Shown in pieces: positions 9,901-17,600 of a stretch of DNA of 18,226 bases. A program made the translations under genes and the position numbers. The notes under the pieces were generated by a model. The model saw only the letters and a list, made by a program, of their open reading frames with translations, ran no database searches and was not told where the DNA came from. Source of the stretch: DASQFU01 sp035632955 (GTDB taxonomy: Bacteria; Eisenbacteria; RBG-16-71-46); the NCBI GenBank assembly GCA_035632955.1, contig DASQFU010000161.1, forward strand, positions 1-18,226, in the 5' to 3' direction. Numbering within the stretch: the stretch's first letter is position 1; every line of letters begins with the position of its first letter.

Positions 9901-10039
9901 CGGAGCGGATCGTGAGCTCGACGCCGTCCGCCGGATGCGCGGACCAGGCGCCGACGCTCTCGAAATCGTCGACCACCACGGGCGCCGTGGAAGCCGCGGT
10001 CGCGAGCGTGAGTCCGAGCACAACGGCGAGCAGGATCAT
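6902..10039 (-). CDS. Secreted multidomain glycosidase-like protein: CBM-like domain, F5/8 type C (discoidin) domain, (alpha/alpha)6-type catalytic region
   Basis: A 1045-aa protein with a short Sec signal (about residues 1-19). Residues about 20-175 (VVVDDFESVGAWSAHPADG through TVWIDDLMLEPL) resemble beta-sandwich carbohydrate-binding modules. Residues about 180-305 (ASSFRPRQEAALAIDGNASS, KEYAVETSSDGREW, ARHLRLRTL, EIGIVDVAI) form an F5/8 type C/CBM32-like domain. Residues about 310-590 look like a supersandwich, and about 595-950 like an (alpha/alpha)6 toroid of the clan GH-L/GH63 kind, followed by a small beta domain. Acidic candidates sit in SYERSWIRDG (Glu623, Asp629), DPVPEHDSGGEF (Glu677, Asp679, Glu683), SYWDDF (Asp758, Asp759) and IGDMPHTWVGSDF (Asp923). 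I cannot assign a CAZy family. The ATG has GAGGG just upstream and starts 7 nt after the permease stop, so it is the last gene of the sugar operon; beta-1,2-glucan or derived oligosaccharides are the inferred substrate. Confidence 0.85.
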   Translation of the reverse strand: MILLAVVLGLTLATAASTAPVVVDDFESVGAWSAHPADGVELTIRSEPGLHGQAMRLDFKFVRGGGYAVVRRAVALDLPDNYRFRFQLRGQAPPNHVEFKLIDASGENVWWQNRRDVHFPKDWEPVSIKRRQIQFAWGPQGGGELRKVAAIELAITAGSGGEGTVWIDDLMLEPLPPVESTPLRPVARASSFRPRQEAALAIDGNASSFWLSARGDQRPWMALDLKDEREIGGLVVHWFPGRHPKEYAVETSSDGREWRTVRTVRNGNGGRDVLHLPETEARHLRLRTLARGRASEIGIVDVAIQPVTWAPSRETFFRAIAADAPRGSYPRSITGEQTYWTVVGVDGDTKEALLGEDGALETGKAGFSIEPFLHLGGRFLTWNDVETDASLEDGHLPIPSVRWRRDSLELGITAFATGAPGQSSIVARYRLRNRGVRPVRTTLFLALRPFQVNPPAQVLNQPGGIAPIRALSVDGQHVLVDSMRVVSLSPFSTFGAATFDQGDVTEFLRGGRVPPHTAANDEFQHASGALAYRLDVPGGGEREVDVLVPLHGSISPLPATEAEVRQWVEAKHAESRDAWRERAGRVTIELPDSAVEHTLKSQLAWILINRDGGALQPGSRSYERSWIRDGSLTSSALLRLGHPEVVREFIDWFTPHLYPNGKVPCCVDRRGADPVPEHDSGGEFIFLVAEYFRYTGDRDLAERTWPAVARAAAYLDSLRQQRRTAAYRAPGKREFYGLLPPSISHEGYSAKPMHSYWDDFFALKGFSDAAFLAQALGRRQDARRLTTIRDQFRRELLASLAAAMARHKIDYLPGAADLGDFDPTSTTIALNPGGALEALPRVAVDRTFEKYWEFFRDRRDGKTPWDAFTPYELRLIGSFVRLGWRERAHELLRFFMEFRRPSGWAHWAEVVGRDARAPRFIGDMPHTWVGSDFVRSILDMLVYTRDRDGALVVAAGVPLEWMSHPRGVTVRNLPTPDGTIGFTIRPSEAGVEIRIDGAVKVPRAGIVVTVPAGFRESSLDGTLARPSARGEIVVRTLPATVVFRR

Positions 10040-10046
10040 GAGTCCC

Positions 10047-10868
10047 TCAGCCTTTCACGCTGCCCATCATCACCCCGCGGATGTACCAGCGCTGGAGCGC
10101 CAGGAACACCACGAGCACCGGCAGGATGGTAAGCACGGAGCCGGCCATCATCAACTCGGTGTCCTGGACGTGCTCGCCGACCAGGTTCGCGAGCGCGACC
10201 GGGAGCGTGTACTTGGCTTCGTCGCTCAACACGATCAGCGGCCACATGAAGTCGTTCCACGAGCTGAGGAACGTGAACACCGCGAGCGTGACGAGAATCG
10301 GCCGCAGCAGCGGCAGCACGATCGTCGAGAAGATGCGAAACTCCCCGGCGCCATCGAGGCGCGCCGCGTCGAGGAGATCGTCGGGAATGCCGAGCGCGTA
10401 CTGGCGCACCAGAAAGATGCCGAACACGCTCGCCATGAACGGAATCACCGCGGCCGTCGCCGTATTGACCAACCCCATTCCCTTCAACATCAGGAACAGC
10501 GGCAGCATGCCGACCTGGGCCGGAATCACGAGCGCCGCGAGCAGGATCTGAAACACGCGGTCACGCCCCGAGAAGCGAAGTTTGGCGAACGCGTAGCCGG
10601 CCATCGAGTTCATCAGCACCGAGAGCGTCGTCGAGAGCACCGCGATCACCGCGCTGTTCGAGAGGTGACGGGCCAGATCGAGGCGCGTGAACAGGGCGAG
10701 GTAGTGCTCGAACGTGACGTTTCTCGGCAGCAGCCGGGGCGGAAACATGTTGGCGTCCCCGGGCGGCATCAGCGACGCGGACACCATCCACAGCAGCGGC
10801 GTCAGTGTCAGCAAGGCGATCAGCCCGAGCGCCAAGTTGAGCGCGAGCGCCGGCAGCAACCGCCTCAT
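10047..10868 (-). CDS. Carbohydrate ABC transporter permease, MalG type
   Basis: A 273-aa inner-membrane permease of the binding-protein-dependent sugar importer family (CUT1). About six hydrophobic segments are visible (roughly residues 7-30, 71-92, 107-128, 139-157, 190-212 and 238-259). The EAA loop that contacts the ATPase is DAARLDGAGEFRIFSTIVLP (167-186). The C-terminus QRWYIRGVMMGSVKG is the classic MalG-type ending (Q+yi-xGl-xGavKG). It starts at an ATG (10866-10868) whose ATGA overlaps the stop of the MalF-type gene, implying coupled translation and a matched pair. It probably helps import oligosaccharides released by the operon's glycosidases. The sugar is inferred from neighbours only. 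Confidence 0.95.
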   Translation of the reverse strand: MRRLLPALALNLALGLIALLTLTPLLWMVSASLMPPGDANMFPPRLLPRNVTFEHYLALFTRLDLARHLSNSAVIAVLSTTLSVLMNSMAGYAFAKLRFSGRDRVFQILLAALVIPAQVGMLPLFLMLKGMGLVNTATAAVIPFMASVFGIFLVRQYALGIPDDLLDAARLDGAGEFRIFSTIVLPLLRPILVTLAVFTFLSSWNDFMWPLIVLSDEAKYTLPVALANLVGEHVQDTELMMAGSVLTILPVLVVFLALQRWYIRGVMMGSVKG

Positions 10869-11761
10869 CGCGCCCCCTCCCGCTGGAGCCGCATCTGCAC
10901 CAGGGTTCCCGCCAGCGTGATCCCGAACAGGACGAACGCGATCGCGGCCGCCACTCCCATCCGCCACCAGCGGAATCCCTCCTCGTACATGAGCAGAACG
11001 ACGGTGGTCGTGCTCTTCACGGGACCGCCCTGGGTCATGACGTACGGCTCCGCGAACAGTTGGAAGTAGCCAATCATAGTGATCACGCACACGAACAGCA
11101 GCGTCGGCCCGAGGTTGGGCAGCGTCACGTGGACGAAGCGATCCCACGCGCCGGCGCCGTCCAGCTCCGCGGCCTCGTACTGCTCCTCTGGAATGCTCTG
11201 CAGTCCGGCGACGAAGATCAGCAGGTTGTACCCGAAGTTCTTCCATACGGCCATCACAATGATGGCCGGCATCGCCCAGCGGGGATCGCCGAGCCAATCG
11301 ACCGCCGGCAGGCCGATCGCGCCGAGTCCGTAGTTCAGCAGCCCGTAGTGCGGGTGATAGACGTAGCGCCAGACGATCGCGACCGCGACCAGCGTGGTCA
11401 CGACCGGCGCAAAGAAGATCGCCCGGAACATCGCCGGGAACCGCGCGAGCTTCGAGCTCACGAGCAGCGCCGCGGCGAGCGAGGTCCCGACCGAGAGCGG
11501 CCCGCCGACCAGCACGAAATAGAGCGTGTTGCCGAGCGCCTTCCAGAACATCGGGTCGGTGAGGAGCCGGGCGTAGTTGGCGAGCCAGACGACTCGCGCC
11601 GTGTCGGGCTCGCCGATCGCGTAGATGTCGAAGTCCGTCAGGCTGAGCACGAGCCCCGCGATCACGGGGACGAAGAAGAACAGGCCGATCAGAAATAGCG
11701 CCGGACCCACGAACCACCAGCCCGCCCGCGCCTGACGGGATCCGACCGCGACGCCGCTCAC
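10865..11761 (-). CDS. Carbohydrate ABC transporter permease, MalF type
   Basis: A 298-aa inner-membrane permease, partner of the adjacent MalG-type protein. Hydrophobic segments lie at about residues 14-38, 77-100, 113-131, 162-186, 220-240 and 268-290. The EAA loop is YEAAELDGAGAWDRFVHVTL (195-214), with the conserved Gly and the following LP. The segment FQLFAEPYVMTQGGP is typical of MalF-type CUT1 subunits just after the fifth segment. The start is a GTG (11759-11761) that overlaps the binding-protein stop as GTGA; there is no alternative start with better support. Its short N-terminus lacks the large periplasmic insertion of Escherichia coli MalF, as in most family members. Substrate is inferred from context, not sequence. 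Confidence 0.95.
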   Translation of the reverse strand: MSGVAVGSRQARAGWWFVGPALFLIGLFFFVPVIAGLVLSLTDFDIYAIGEPDTARVVWLANYARLLTDPMFWKALGNTLYFVLVGGPLSVGTSLAAALLVSSKLARFPAMFRAIFFAPVVTTLVAVAIVWRYVYHPHYGLLNYGLGAIGLPAVDWLGDPRWAMPAIIVMAVWKNFGYNLLIFVAGLQSIPEEQYEAAELDGAGAWDRFVHVTLPNLGPTLLFVCVITMIGYFQLFAEPYVMTQGGPVKSTTTVVLLMYEEGFRWWRMGVAAAIAFVLFGITLAGTLVQMRLQREGAR

Positions 11762-13086
11762 GGCGAGCCTCCCGGGACCCCTGCGGCCTGCCGCCGCTCG
11801 AGCAGCCAGCGGCGTTTTTCGAGGATGCGATCGACCTCACGGTCGAGGGTCGCGAGCGCCGAGTCGGCGTGAACCCGGCCGCGGATCGCGAGGTCGGCCT
11901 TCTCGAGCAGCCGGGTCGCGACCAGCTCCCACTCCGGCACCTTTGGCGTCGAGCGCACGCGCTGGAGCTGCTCCCAGAACGCGCGGGCGACCGGATCGCG
12001 GGTCAGCGACGTGTCCTGCCAGGCCTCGCGCCGCGCCGGAAGATCGCCCGTCAGCCGGTAGAAGCGGACCTGCTGCTCCGGCCGCGACAGGAACTCGATC
12101 AGCCGCCAGGCTTCCGGCTTGTGACGTGACGCGCGCATCAGGACCAGGCTCGATCCGCCCGCCACCGAGACTCCGGACGCCGGACCGGTCGGCCCAGGAA
12201 GCGCCGCGGTGCTCCAGGACGACTGCAGCTCCGGCGGCAACCGGCGGCGGAACTCGCCGAGATTCCACGGTCCGGTGATGTACATCGCGAACGTGCCGCG
12301 CGCGAACTCCTGGTAGAGGTTCGCGATTTCGTTATTGCCGACCGTGGGCGCGAGGCCGTCCCGGAACAGATCGAGATAGAAGTCGAACGCGGCCTGGAAG
12401 GCGGAGTCGCGAAACGCGCCGCGCGTCCCGTCGCCCGTGAGCAGCGGGGATCCCGCCTGCATGCCGAGGATCACCGGCTGCATGAACTCGTTGGTCGGCA
12501 GGAAGATCGCGTAGCTCCCATCGGGCCGCGTGCGCTTCACGGCTTCCATCGCCGCTCGCCACTCGCGCCAGGTTTCCGGCATTCGCACGACGCCCGCGCG
12601 CTCGAGCAGGTCGCGACGGTAGAACAAAACGCGCGTGTCCACGTACCAGGGCACGCCGAATACGGAGCCGTCGACGACGTTGGTGTCCCAGATGCCGGGG
12701 AAGTAGCCGCTGGAGTCCACGCTCGCCGAGGACGCGAGCCAGCGATCGAGCGGCTCGATCGCGCGCAGCGCCACGAACTCGGAGATCCAGGTGTTGCCGA
12801 GCTGCGCGAGATCCGGCGTCGCGCCGCCGACGTGCGCCGTGAGCAGCTTCTCGTGGGCCGCGGACCACGGGATCTGCTGGACGCGCACACGAACGCCGGG
12901 GTTCTCGCGCTCGAAGTCGCGCACCAGCTCCTGCACCACTTCACCTTCCCGGCCCATCGCCCAGAAGCGAAGCGTCGTGGGCTCGCCGCTCGCGCGCGCA
13001 CCGCAGCCCTGAACCGGCGCGAGCGCGGCGAGGACGAGCGCCGCCGCGATCCCGGCACGCGCGAGAACGGCGCGGAATGCCGTCAA
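11758..13086 (-). CDS. Sugar ABC transporter substrate-binding lipoprotein
   Basis: A 442-aa extracytoplasmic binding protein of the SBP_bac_1/MalE type. The proposed start is a TTG (13084-13086) forming TTGA with the upstream stop. It gives a short lipoprotein signal (RAVLARAGIAAALVLAALAP, then VQGC, Cys28); the lipobox is imperfect because Gln is at -2. A far-upstream ATG in the same open frame would add 57 residues that only read across the preceding gene. Family landmarks: TLRFWAMGREGEVVQELVRD at the N-lobe, DLAQLGNTWISEF, SVFGVPWYVDTRVLFYRRDL (ligand-site hinge), GTFAMYITGPWNLGEF, and SGVSVAGGSSLVLMRASRH followed by EAWRLIEFLSRPEQQ. Residues after about 400 form a charged helical tail (KADLAIRGRVHADSALATLD). 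It should deliver sugar to the two permeases encoded next. The first base of the start is inferred from operon geometry, as only weak GCGAG precedes it. Confidence 0.93.
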   Translation of the reverse strand: MTAFRAVLARAGIAAALVLAALAPVQGCGARASGEPTTLRFWAMGREGEVVQELVRDFERENPGVRVRVQQIPWSAAHEKLLTAHVGGATPDLAQLGNTWISEFVALRAIEPLDRWLASSASVDSSGYFPGIWDTNVVDGSVFGVPWYVDTRVLFYRRDLLERAGVVRMPETWREWRAAMEAVKRTRPDGSYAIFLPTNEFMQPVILGMQAGSPLLTGDGTRGAFRDSAFQAAFDFYLDLFRDGLAPTVGNNEIANLYQEFARGTFAMYITGPWNLGEFRRRLPPELQSSWSTAALPGPTGPASGVSVAGGSSLVLMRASRHKPEAWRLIEFLSRPEQQVRFYRLTGDLPARREAWQDTSLTRDPVARAFWEQLQRVRSTPKVPEWELVATRLLEKADLAIRGRVHADSALATLDREVDRILEKRRWLLERRQAAGVPGGSP

Positions 13087-14585
13087 CGTGCGCTCGCCAC
13101 GCTGTCCAGCCAGCCGCCGGTGAAGCCGGCCGCGCGCAGCCCACGGATCACGTGCCGATTCCTCCTCGTCACGCGCCAGACGAGTCCGCTGCGATGGTTC
13201 TCGACCATCGCGAGGATCGGCCCCTGGTCGATTCCCAGATAGTCCGTGTCGAACCACCCGAGCGTCGGGTCAACGCGGCCGTGCTGCACGCGAATGTCCG
13301 CCTTGAGCGTCGGGTTCAACGCGTCGACGAAGCCGTAGGTCGAGAACACGTGCTCGCCATAGGTCTCGCGCATGGCGATCAGCGCCGGCAGCACGACCTC
13401 GGGCGCGAACGGCAGCGAGCCGCCGGCGGCCGAGGGCGACACCGTCCCGTCGTCGCGGACCTCGGTGAACGATGCACCGCGCGCCCAGTAGGTGTGGAAC
13501 TGGCGCGTGCGACCGTCGATCTGGACCGCGCGCTCGACGGGGCCATCGCACGCGGTGAGTCCCCACAGATCCACGCCGTAGCCGGCCCAGCCGTTCGGGT
13601 TCGCGATCGCGTACGCCCGTTGAGCGAGCGTGGCGCGCCGCGAGTTCTCGAAGTAGTCGCTGCCCTTGGCGCGCATGGTCGAGTCGCGAATCCCGCGGAA
13701 GTCGATCCACACGTGCGAATACTGGTGCCCGAACAACGGGGCGAAGCCGAGATGCTCGAAGCCGTGGAAGACGCCCCACCGGTAATGCGCCGACCAGGCC
13801 GACCACACGTCCCCTCCCACCGGATGCGTCGGCGATCCCAGCGCCAGAACCTGCAGGAGCATCGCCTCGTTGTAGCCGCGCCAGTCGTACGGCAGGAAGC
13901 CACGCTCCGGCGTCCAGCCGAGTGAGATCGTCGGCGGGCGCGGCTGCGCCCAATCCCATTCGACGCGCGTGTACAATGATTCGGCGTAGGCGCGAATGCT
14001 GTCCTCCGCGGCGTCCGGGCCGTTGAAATACGACTGGCAGAACAACACGCCGGCCATGAGCAACGCGGTGTCGATGGTCGAGAGCTCGACCTGCTCGAAC
14101 CGCGCACCCGTGCCGGGATCGAGGAAGTGATAGAAGAACCCGCGGTAGCCCGTGGACCCGCGCGCCGCCGAGTCCTGCCGGGCGCGCCACAGGAAGCGCA
14201 ATGTCTGGAGCGTGCGCTCGCGGCCCTGCGCGCGGGTGACGTAGCCACGCTCGATGCCGATCGGGTAGGCCGTGAGGCCGAAGCCGACGGCCGCGACGCT
14301 CGAGAACGAGCGGGTCGGCGCGCGGTCCGGCGTCAGGCCGGTCCGCGGATGGCTCAGTTCCCAGAAGAACCGAAACGTGCGCTCCTCGAGCGTGTCGAGG
14401 AAGGCGTTCTCCGCTGCGCTGCTCCGCGGCGGCGCGGGCGCGGTCTCGCGCGGCAGCGGCGGGCTCGTCCGGCAACCGACCGCCATCCATGCGGAGAGAA
14501 GCAGCAGCGTGAACGCGCACGCCACACGACGGTACGCGATGCAGCGCCCCTTCGGGCTCATGCTCAAGAGGCTCTCCGGATTCAC
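13083..14585 (-). CDS. GH144-type 'glucoamylase family' lipoprotein, probable beta-1,2-glucanase
   Basis: A 500-aa envelope protein with the DUF/PF10091 'glycoamylase' signature, the family that includes GH144 endo-beta-1,2-glucanases. Signature stretches: TFRFFWELSHPRTGLTPDRA (70-89), VELSTIDTALLMAGVLFCQS (166-185), YNEAMLLQVLALGSPTHPV, FAPLFGHQYSHVWIDFRGIR (281-300), DYFENSRRATLAQRAYAI, WGLTACDGP (341-349), APEVVLPAL (394-402), and DYLGIDQGPILAMVENHRSG (448-467). The GTG at 14585 has AGGGA seven bases upstream. An ATG at 14561 also has GGAG and gives a tidier lipoprotein signal; both lead to hydrophobic VACAFTLLLLSAWMA and lipobox AVGC (Cys38). It starts 23 nt after the NdvB-like gene and overlaps the binding-protein gene by 4 nt. 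Old annotations say glucoamylase; given the NdvB-like neighbour, cleavage of linear beta-1,2-glucan to sophoro-oligosaccharides is more likely. Catalytic residues were not placed. Confidence 0.9.
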   Translation of the reverse strand: MNPESLLSMSPKGRCIAYRRVACAFTLLLLSAWMAVGCRTSPPLPRETAPAPPRSSAAENAFLDTLEERTFRFFWELSHPRTGLTPDRAPTRSFSSVAAVGFGLTAYPIGIERGYVTRAQGRERTLQTLRFLWRARQDSAARGSTGYRGFFYHFLDPGTGARFEQVELSTIDTALLMAGVLFCQSYFNGPDAAEDSIRAYAESLYTRVEWDWAQPRPPTISLGWTPERGFLPYDWRGYNEAMLLQVLALGSPTHPVGGDVWSAWSAHYRWGVFHGFEHLGFAPLFGHQYSHVWIDFRGIRDSTMRAKGSDYFENSRRATLAQRAYAIANPNGWAGYGVDLWGLTACDGPVERAVQIDGRTRQFHTYWARGASFTEVRDDGTVSPSAAGGSLPFAPEVVLPALIAMRETYGEHVFSTYGFVDALNPTLKADIRVQHGRVDPTLGWFDTDYLGIDQGPILAMVENHRSGLVWRVTRRNRHVIRGLRAAGFTGGWLDSVASAR

Positions 14586-14608
14586 GACCCCGTCCCTGGG
14601 CGGCCCTC

Positions 14609-17600
14609 TTAGCGGCCGCGTGGCTCCGATTCGGTGGACCCTTCCATCACCACGGACACCGCCGCGACGGCGCCGTCGTCCGTCTCCCGTGCAGCGCCAT
14701 TCTGGCCGAGAACGATCTCGACCGAATGAAGCTCTCCGTCCCGCCTCAGGGGCACGCGCGCCGCGCCGTCCTCGATCGGGACCGGCGCGCCGTCCGCGCG
14801 CGCCTCGACGACCATGCCGGAAACGTTATCTGGATTCTGGACCATGATCTCGTAGCGCGTGTTCTCGCCCGGAAGACGAAGCGACACTCGATAGCGCGGC
14901 CAGGCCGCCGGGATGCACGGGCGAATCACCAGCGCCGCGCCGGCCTCGAATCGGATTCCGAGCACCGACTCGAGCGCGACCCGGTGCATCCAGGCCGCGG
15001 AGCCCGTATACCACGTCCAGCCGCCGCGACCGACATGTGGCGCCGCTCCGTAAACGTCGGCGGCGACCACGTAGGGCTCGACCTGATAACGCGCGACCTG
15101 CTCGGGTGTCCGCGCGTGGTGAACCGGAGCCAGCATTTCGAGCAGGCGGGCCGCGCGTTCGGTCCGGCCGAGCTCCGCCAGCGCACGCACGACCCACAGC
15201 GCGGCATGCGTGTACTGGCCGCCGTTTTCGCGGACACCGGGCACGTAGCCCTTGATGTAGCCGGGATCCTGCGACGTGTGATCGAAGGGGGGCGTCAGCA
15301 GTCGAATGATTCCCTCGCTCTCCGAGATCAAGTGCCGTTCGACGGCGTCCAAGGCCTGCTCGGCCCGCTCGCGCGGCGCGGCGCCGGAGATCACGGCCCA
15401 CGCCTGCACCAGCCCGTCGATGCGGCATTCCTCACTGTCGCGAGATCCGATCGGCACGCCGGCGTCGTCGTAGGCGCGGCGATACCACGCTCCGTCCCAG
15501 CCGGCTTCGTGCAACGCCTGCTTCAGTCGTTCGCGATGCTCGCTGTAGCGATGTGCGCGGTCCCGGTCGGCGCGCCGCTCACAGATCGGGAGAAAGTCTC
15601 CCAGCACCGCGTAGAGAAAAAAACCCATCCACACGCTCTCGCCCCGGCCCTCCCGGCCGACCCGGTTCATGCCGTCGTTCCAGTCGCCGCTTCCGAACAA
15701 CGGCAGCCCATGTCGGCCAACCGCGAGCGAGCGGTCGATGGCACGGCAGCAGTGCTGATAGAGATCGCCCGATTCCCCCGCTTCGCTCGGAAGCAGGTAA
15801 GCCTCGTCCTCGCCGGGTTCGAGCGCACGAGCGTCGAGATAGGGCGCCCGCTCGTCCAGCAAGCTCCAGTCGCCGGTCGATTGGACGAAATGCGCGGTCA
15901 AGTAGGGGAGCCAGAGCAGATCGTCGGCAAACCGGGTGCGCAGGCCGCGTCCGAGCGGTGGATGCCACCAGTGGAGCACGTCGCCGGCGACGAACTGGTG
16001 GCTCGCGTGCAGCAGGATCTGGGAGCGGACCAGCTCGGGCCGCAACGGGATCAACGCGGCGGCGTCCTGGAGCTGATCGCGATAACCGAACGCCCCTCCG
16101 GACTGGTAGCCGGCCGAGCGCCCCCACAACCGGCAAGCCACGGTCTGATAGATGAGCCATCCGTTGACCATGCAATCGAGCGCGGGACTCGGCGTCTGGA
16201 TCTGGACACCGGTGAGGAGGTCGTTCCAGAACGCGGTCGCCTCGTCGAACGCGGAGTCGATCGCTCCGCTCGCCCGATAGCGCGCCGCCAGAACGAGCGC
16301 GGCGCTCTCGCTCTCGCCCTCGCCGAGCAGGAAGGCGCACTCGACGGTCTCGCCGGGAGGCAGCACGAGTGTGACCTCGATCGCGAAGGCGGGCTCCAGA
16401 CCGGCCCCCGTGCGCCCGTCGAGCATTCCGCCCTCGAGGAGTGCCGCCGGACGAGCGGGGTCGCCAGCCGGGCCGAGAAACGCCTCGGCGTCGCCGGACA
16501 CGCGGACAGAGGAAACGTTCGCAGGCGACGCCACGGTCGCGAACGCCACGCGCTCGGCGAAGTCCGGCGCCAGCCGGTTGCGCGCGAGCAGAATGTCGCG
16601 CCCCTCGCCCACCGCCGAGGTCACGACCGAGCGCGCGCTGCGCGGGCTCGAACCAAGGATCAGGCGTTGAAACGAGACCAGCGACAGCCGGCGAGGCCGC
16701 GCGCCGAGGTTCGTGAGGCGCAGTCGCACCACCTTGACCGGATCGTGGGGCGGGACGAAGAGACAGGTGTCCTGAACGATCCCCTCGCAGCGATGCACGA
16801 AGCGGGTATAGCCGAACCCGTGGCGTGTTTCGTACGGCTCGCCGGAGGGCATCGGGCCGGGCATCGGTGACCACGTGCGCCCCGATTCCTGGTCGCGCAG
16901 GTAGAACGCTTCACCGTGCGGGTCGACCACCGGATCGTTCGACCACGGAGTCAGGCGGTGCTCGCGGCTGTTGACGCTCCACGTGTACCCCGCGCCGGTT
17001 TCGCTCGCGAGGAAGCCGAACGACTCGTTCGCGACGACATTGATCCACGGCATCGGCGGACGCCGCAGGGACCCGCCGTCGAGCTCGAGCCGGATCACGT
17101 ACTCGCGGCCGTCGGCCGTGAAACCGCCGATGCCGTTGAAGTGGCGCAACGGTTCGCCGTGAGTCGCGGATCGCTCCCTGGCGGCAACGTCCGAGCCCAG
17201 GGCCCGGTTGTCGGCGGCGGCGGCCACGCCGAGAGAGAGAGGAGCCGGCGGCTCGCCGATCCACAAGTCGGCGGCCGTCGCGATCAAGTCGAGATCCGCA
17301 GCCGGGAGGTGCGCGACCCGCTGCACCAGGACGCCGCCGCCCTCACGGTCCGCGATGGAGTCGAGAGAAGGATCGTCGCTGAGGACGAGAAGCTGAGTGT
17401 CGAGGCCGACGGCATGCCAGTAGCGACGCATCCGCAGCGCCTCGAACAACGACCGAGCGACGTCCGGCCTGCGCACGTCGAGTACCACGAGCGGGCGCCC
17501 ATCGATGCCGTGACGCGGCAACGAAGCGGGATCGCCATGCGCGCGCGCCAACATCTCGCGCGGGGCGCGCACGGCGGGATCACCGCGCAGCAGTGCGCCG

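Noticed and set aside
8249..10132. Long plus-strand open frame (627 codons) opposite the 1045-aa glycosidase-like gene
   Set aside because: The translation is rich in Arg, Ala, Asp, Glu and Gln with no fold-like pattern, and it lies wholly antisense to a gene with clear domains. GC-rich codon bias produces such frames.
13087..13257. N-terminal extension of the sugar-binding protein to 499 residues
   Set aside because: It would precede the lipoprotein signal with 57 charged residues and lies entirely within the GH144 gene in another frame.
12832..13925. Plus-strand open frames opposite the binding-protein and GH144 genes
   Set aside because: Low-complexity Arg/Ala/Glu-rich translations antisense to two well-supported genes.
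14726..16870. Long plus-strand open frame (714 codons) opposite the NdvB/GH94 gene
   Set aside because: It is antisense to conserved GH94 motifs, with biased composition and no signal, motif or ribosome site. Treated as a shadow frame.
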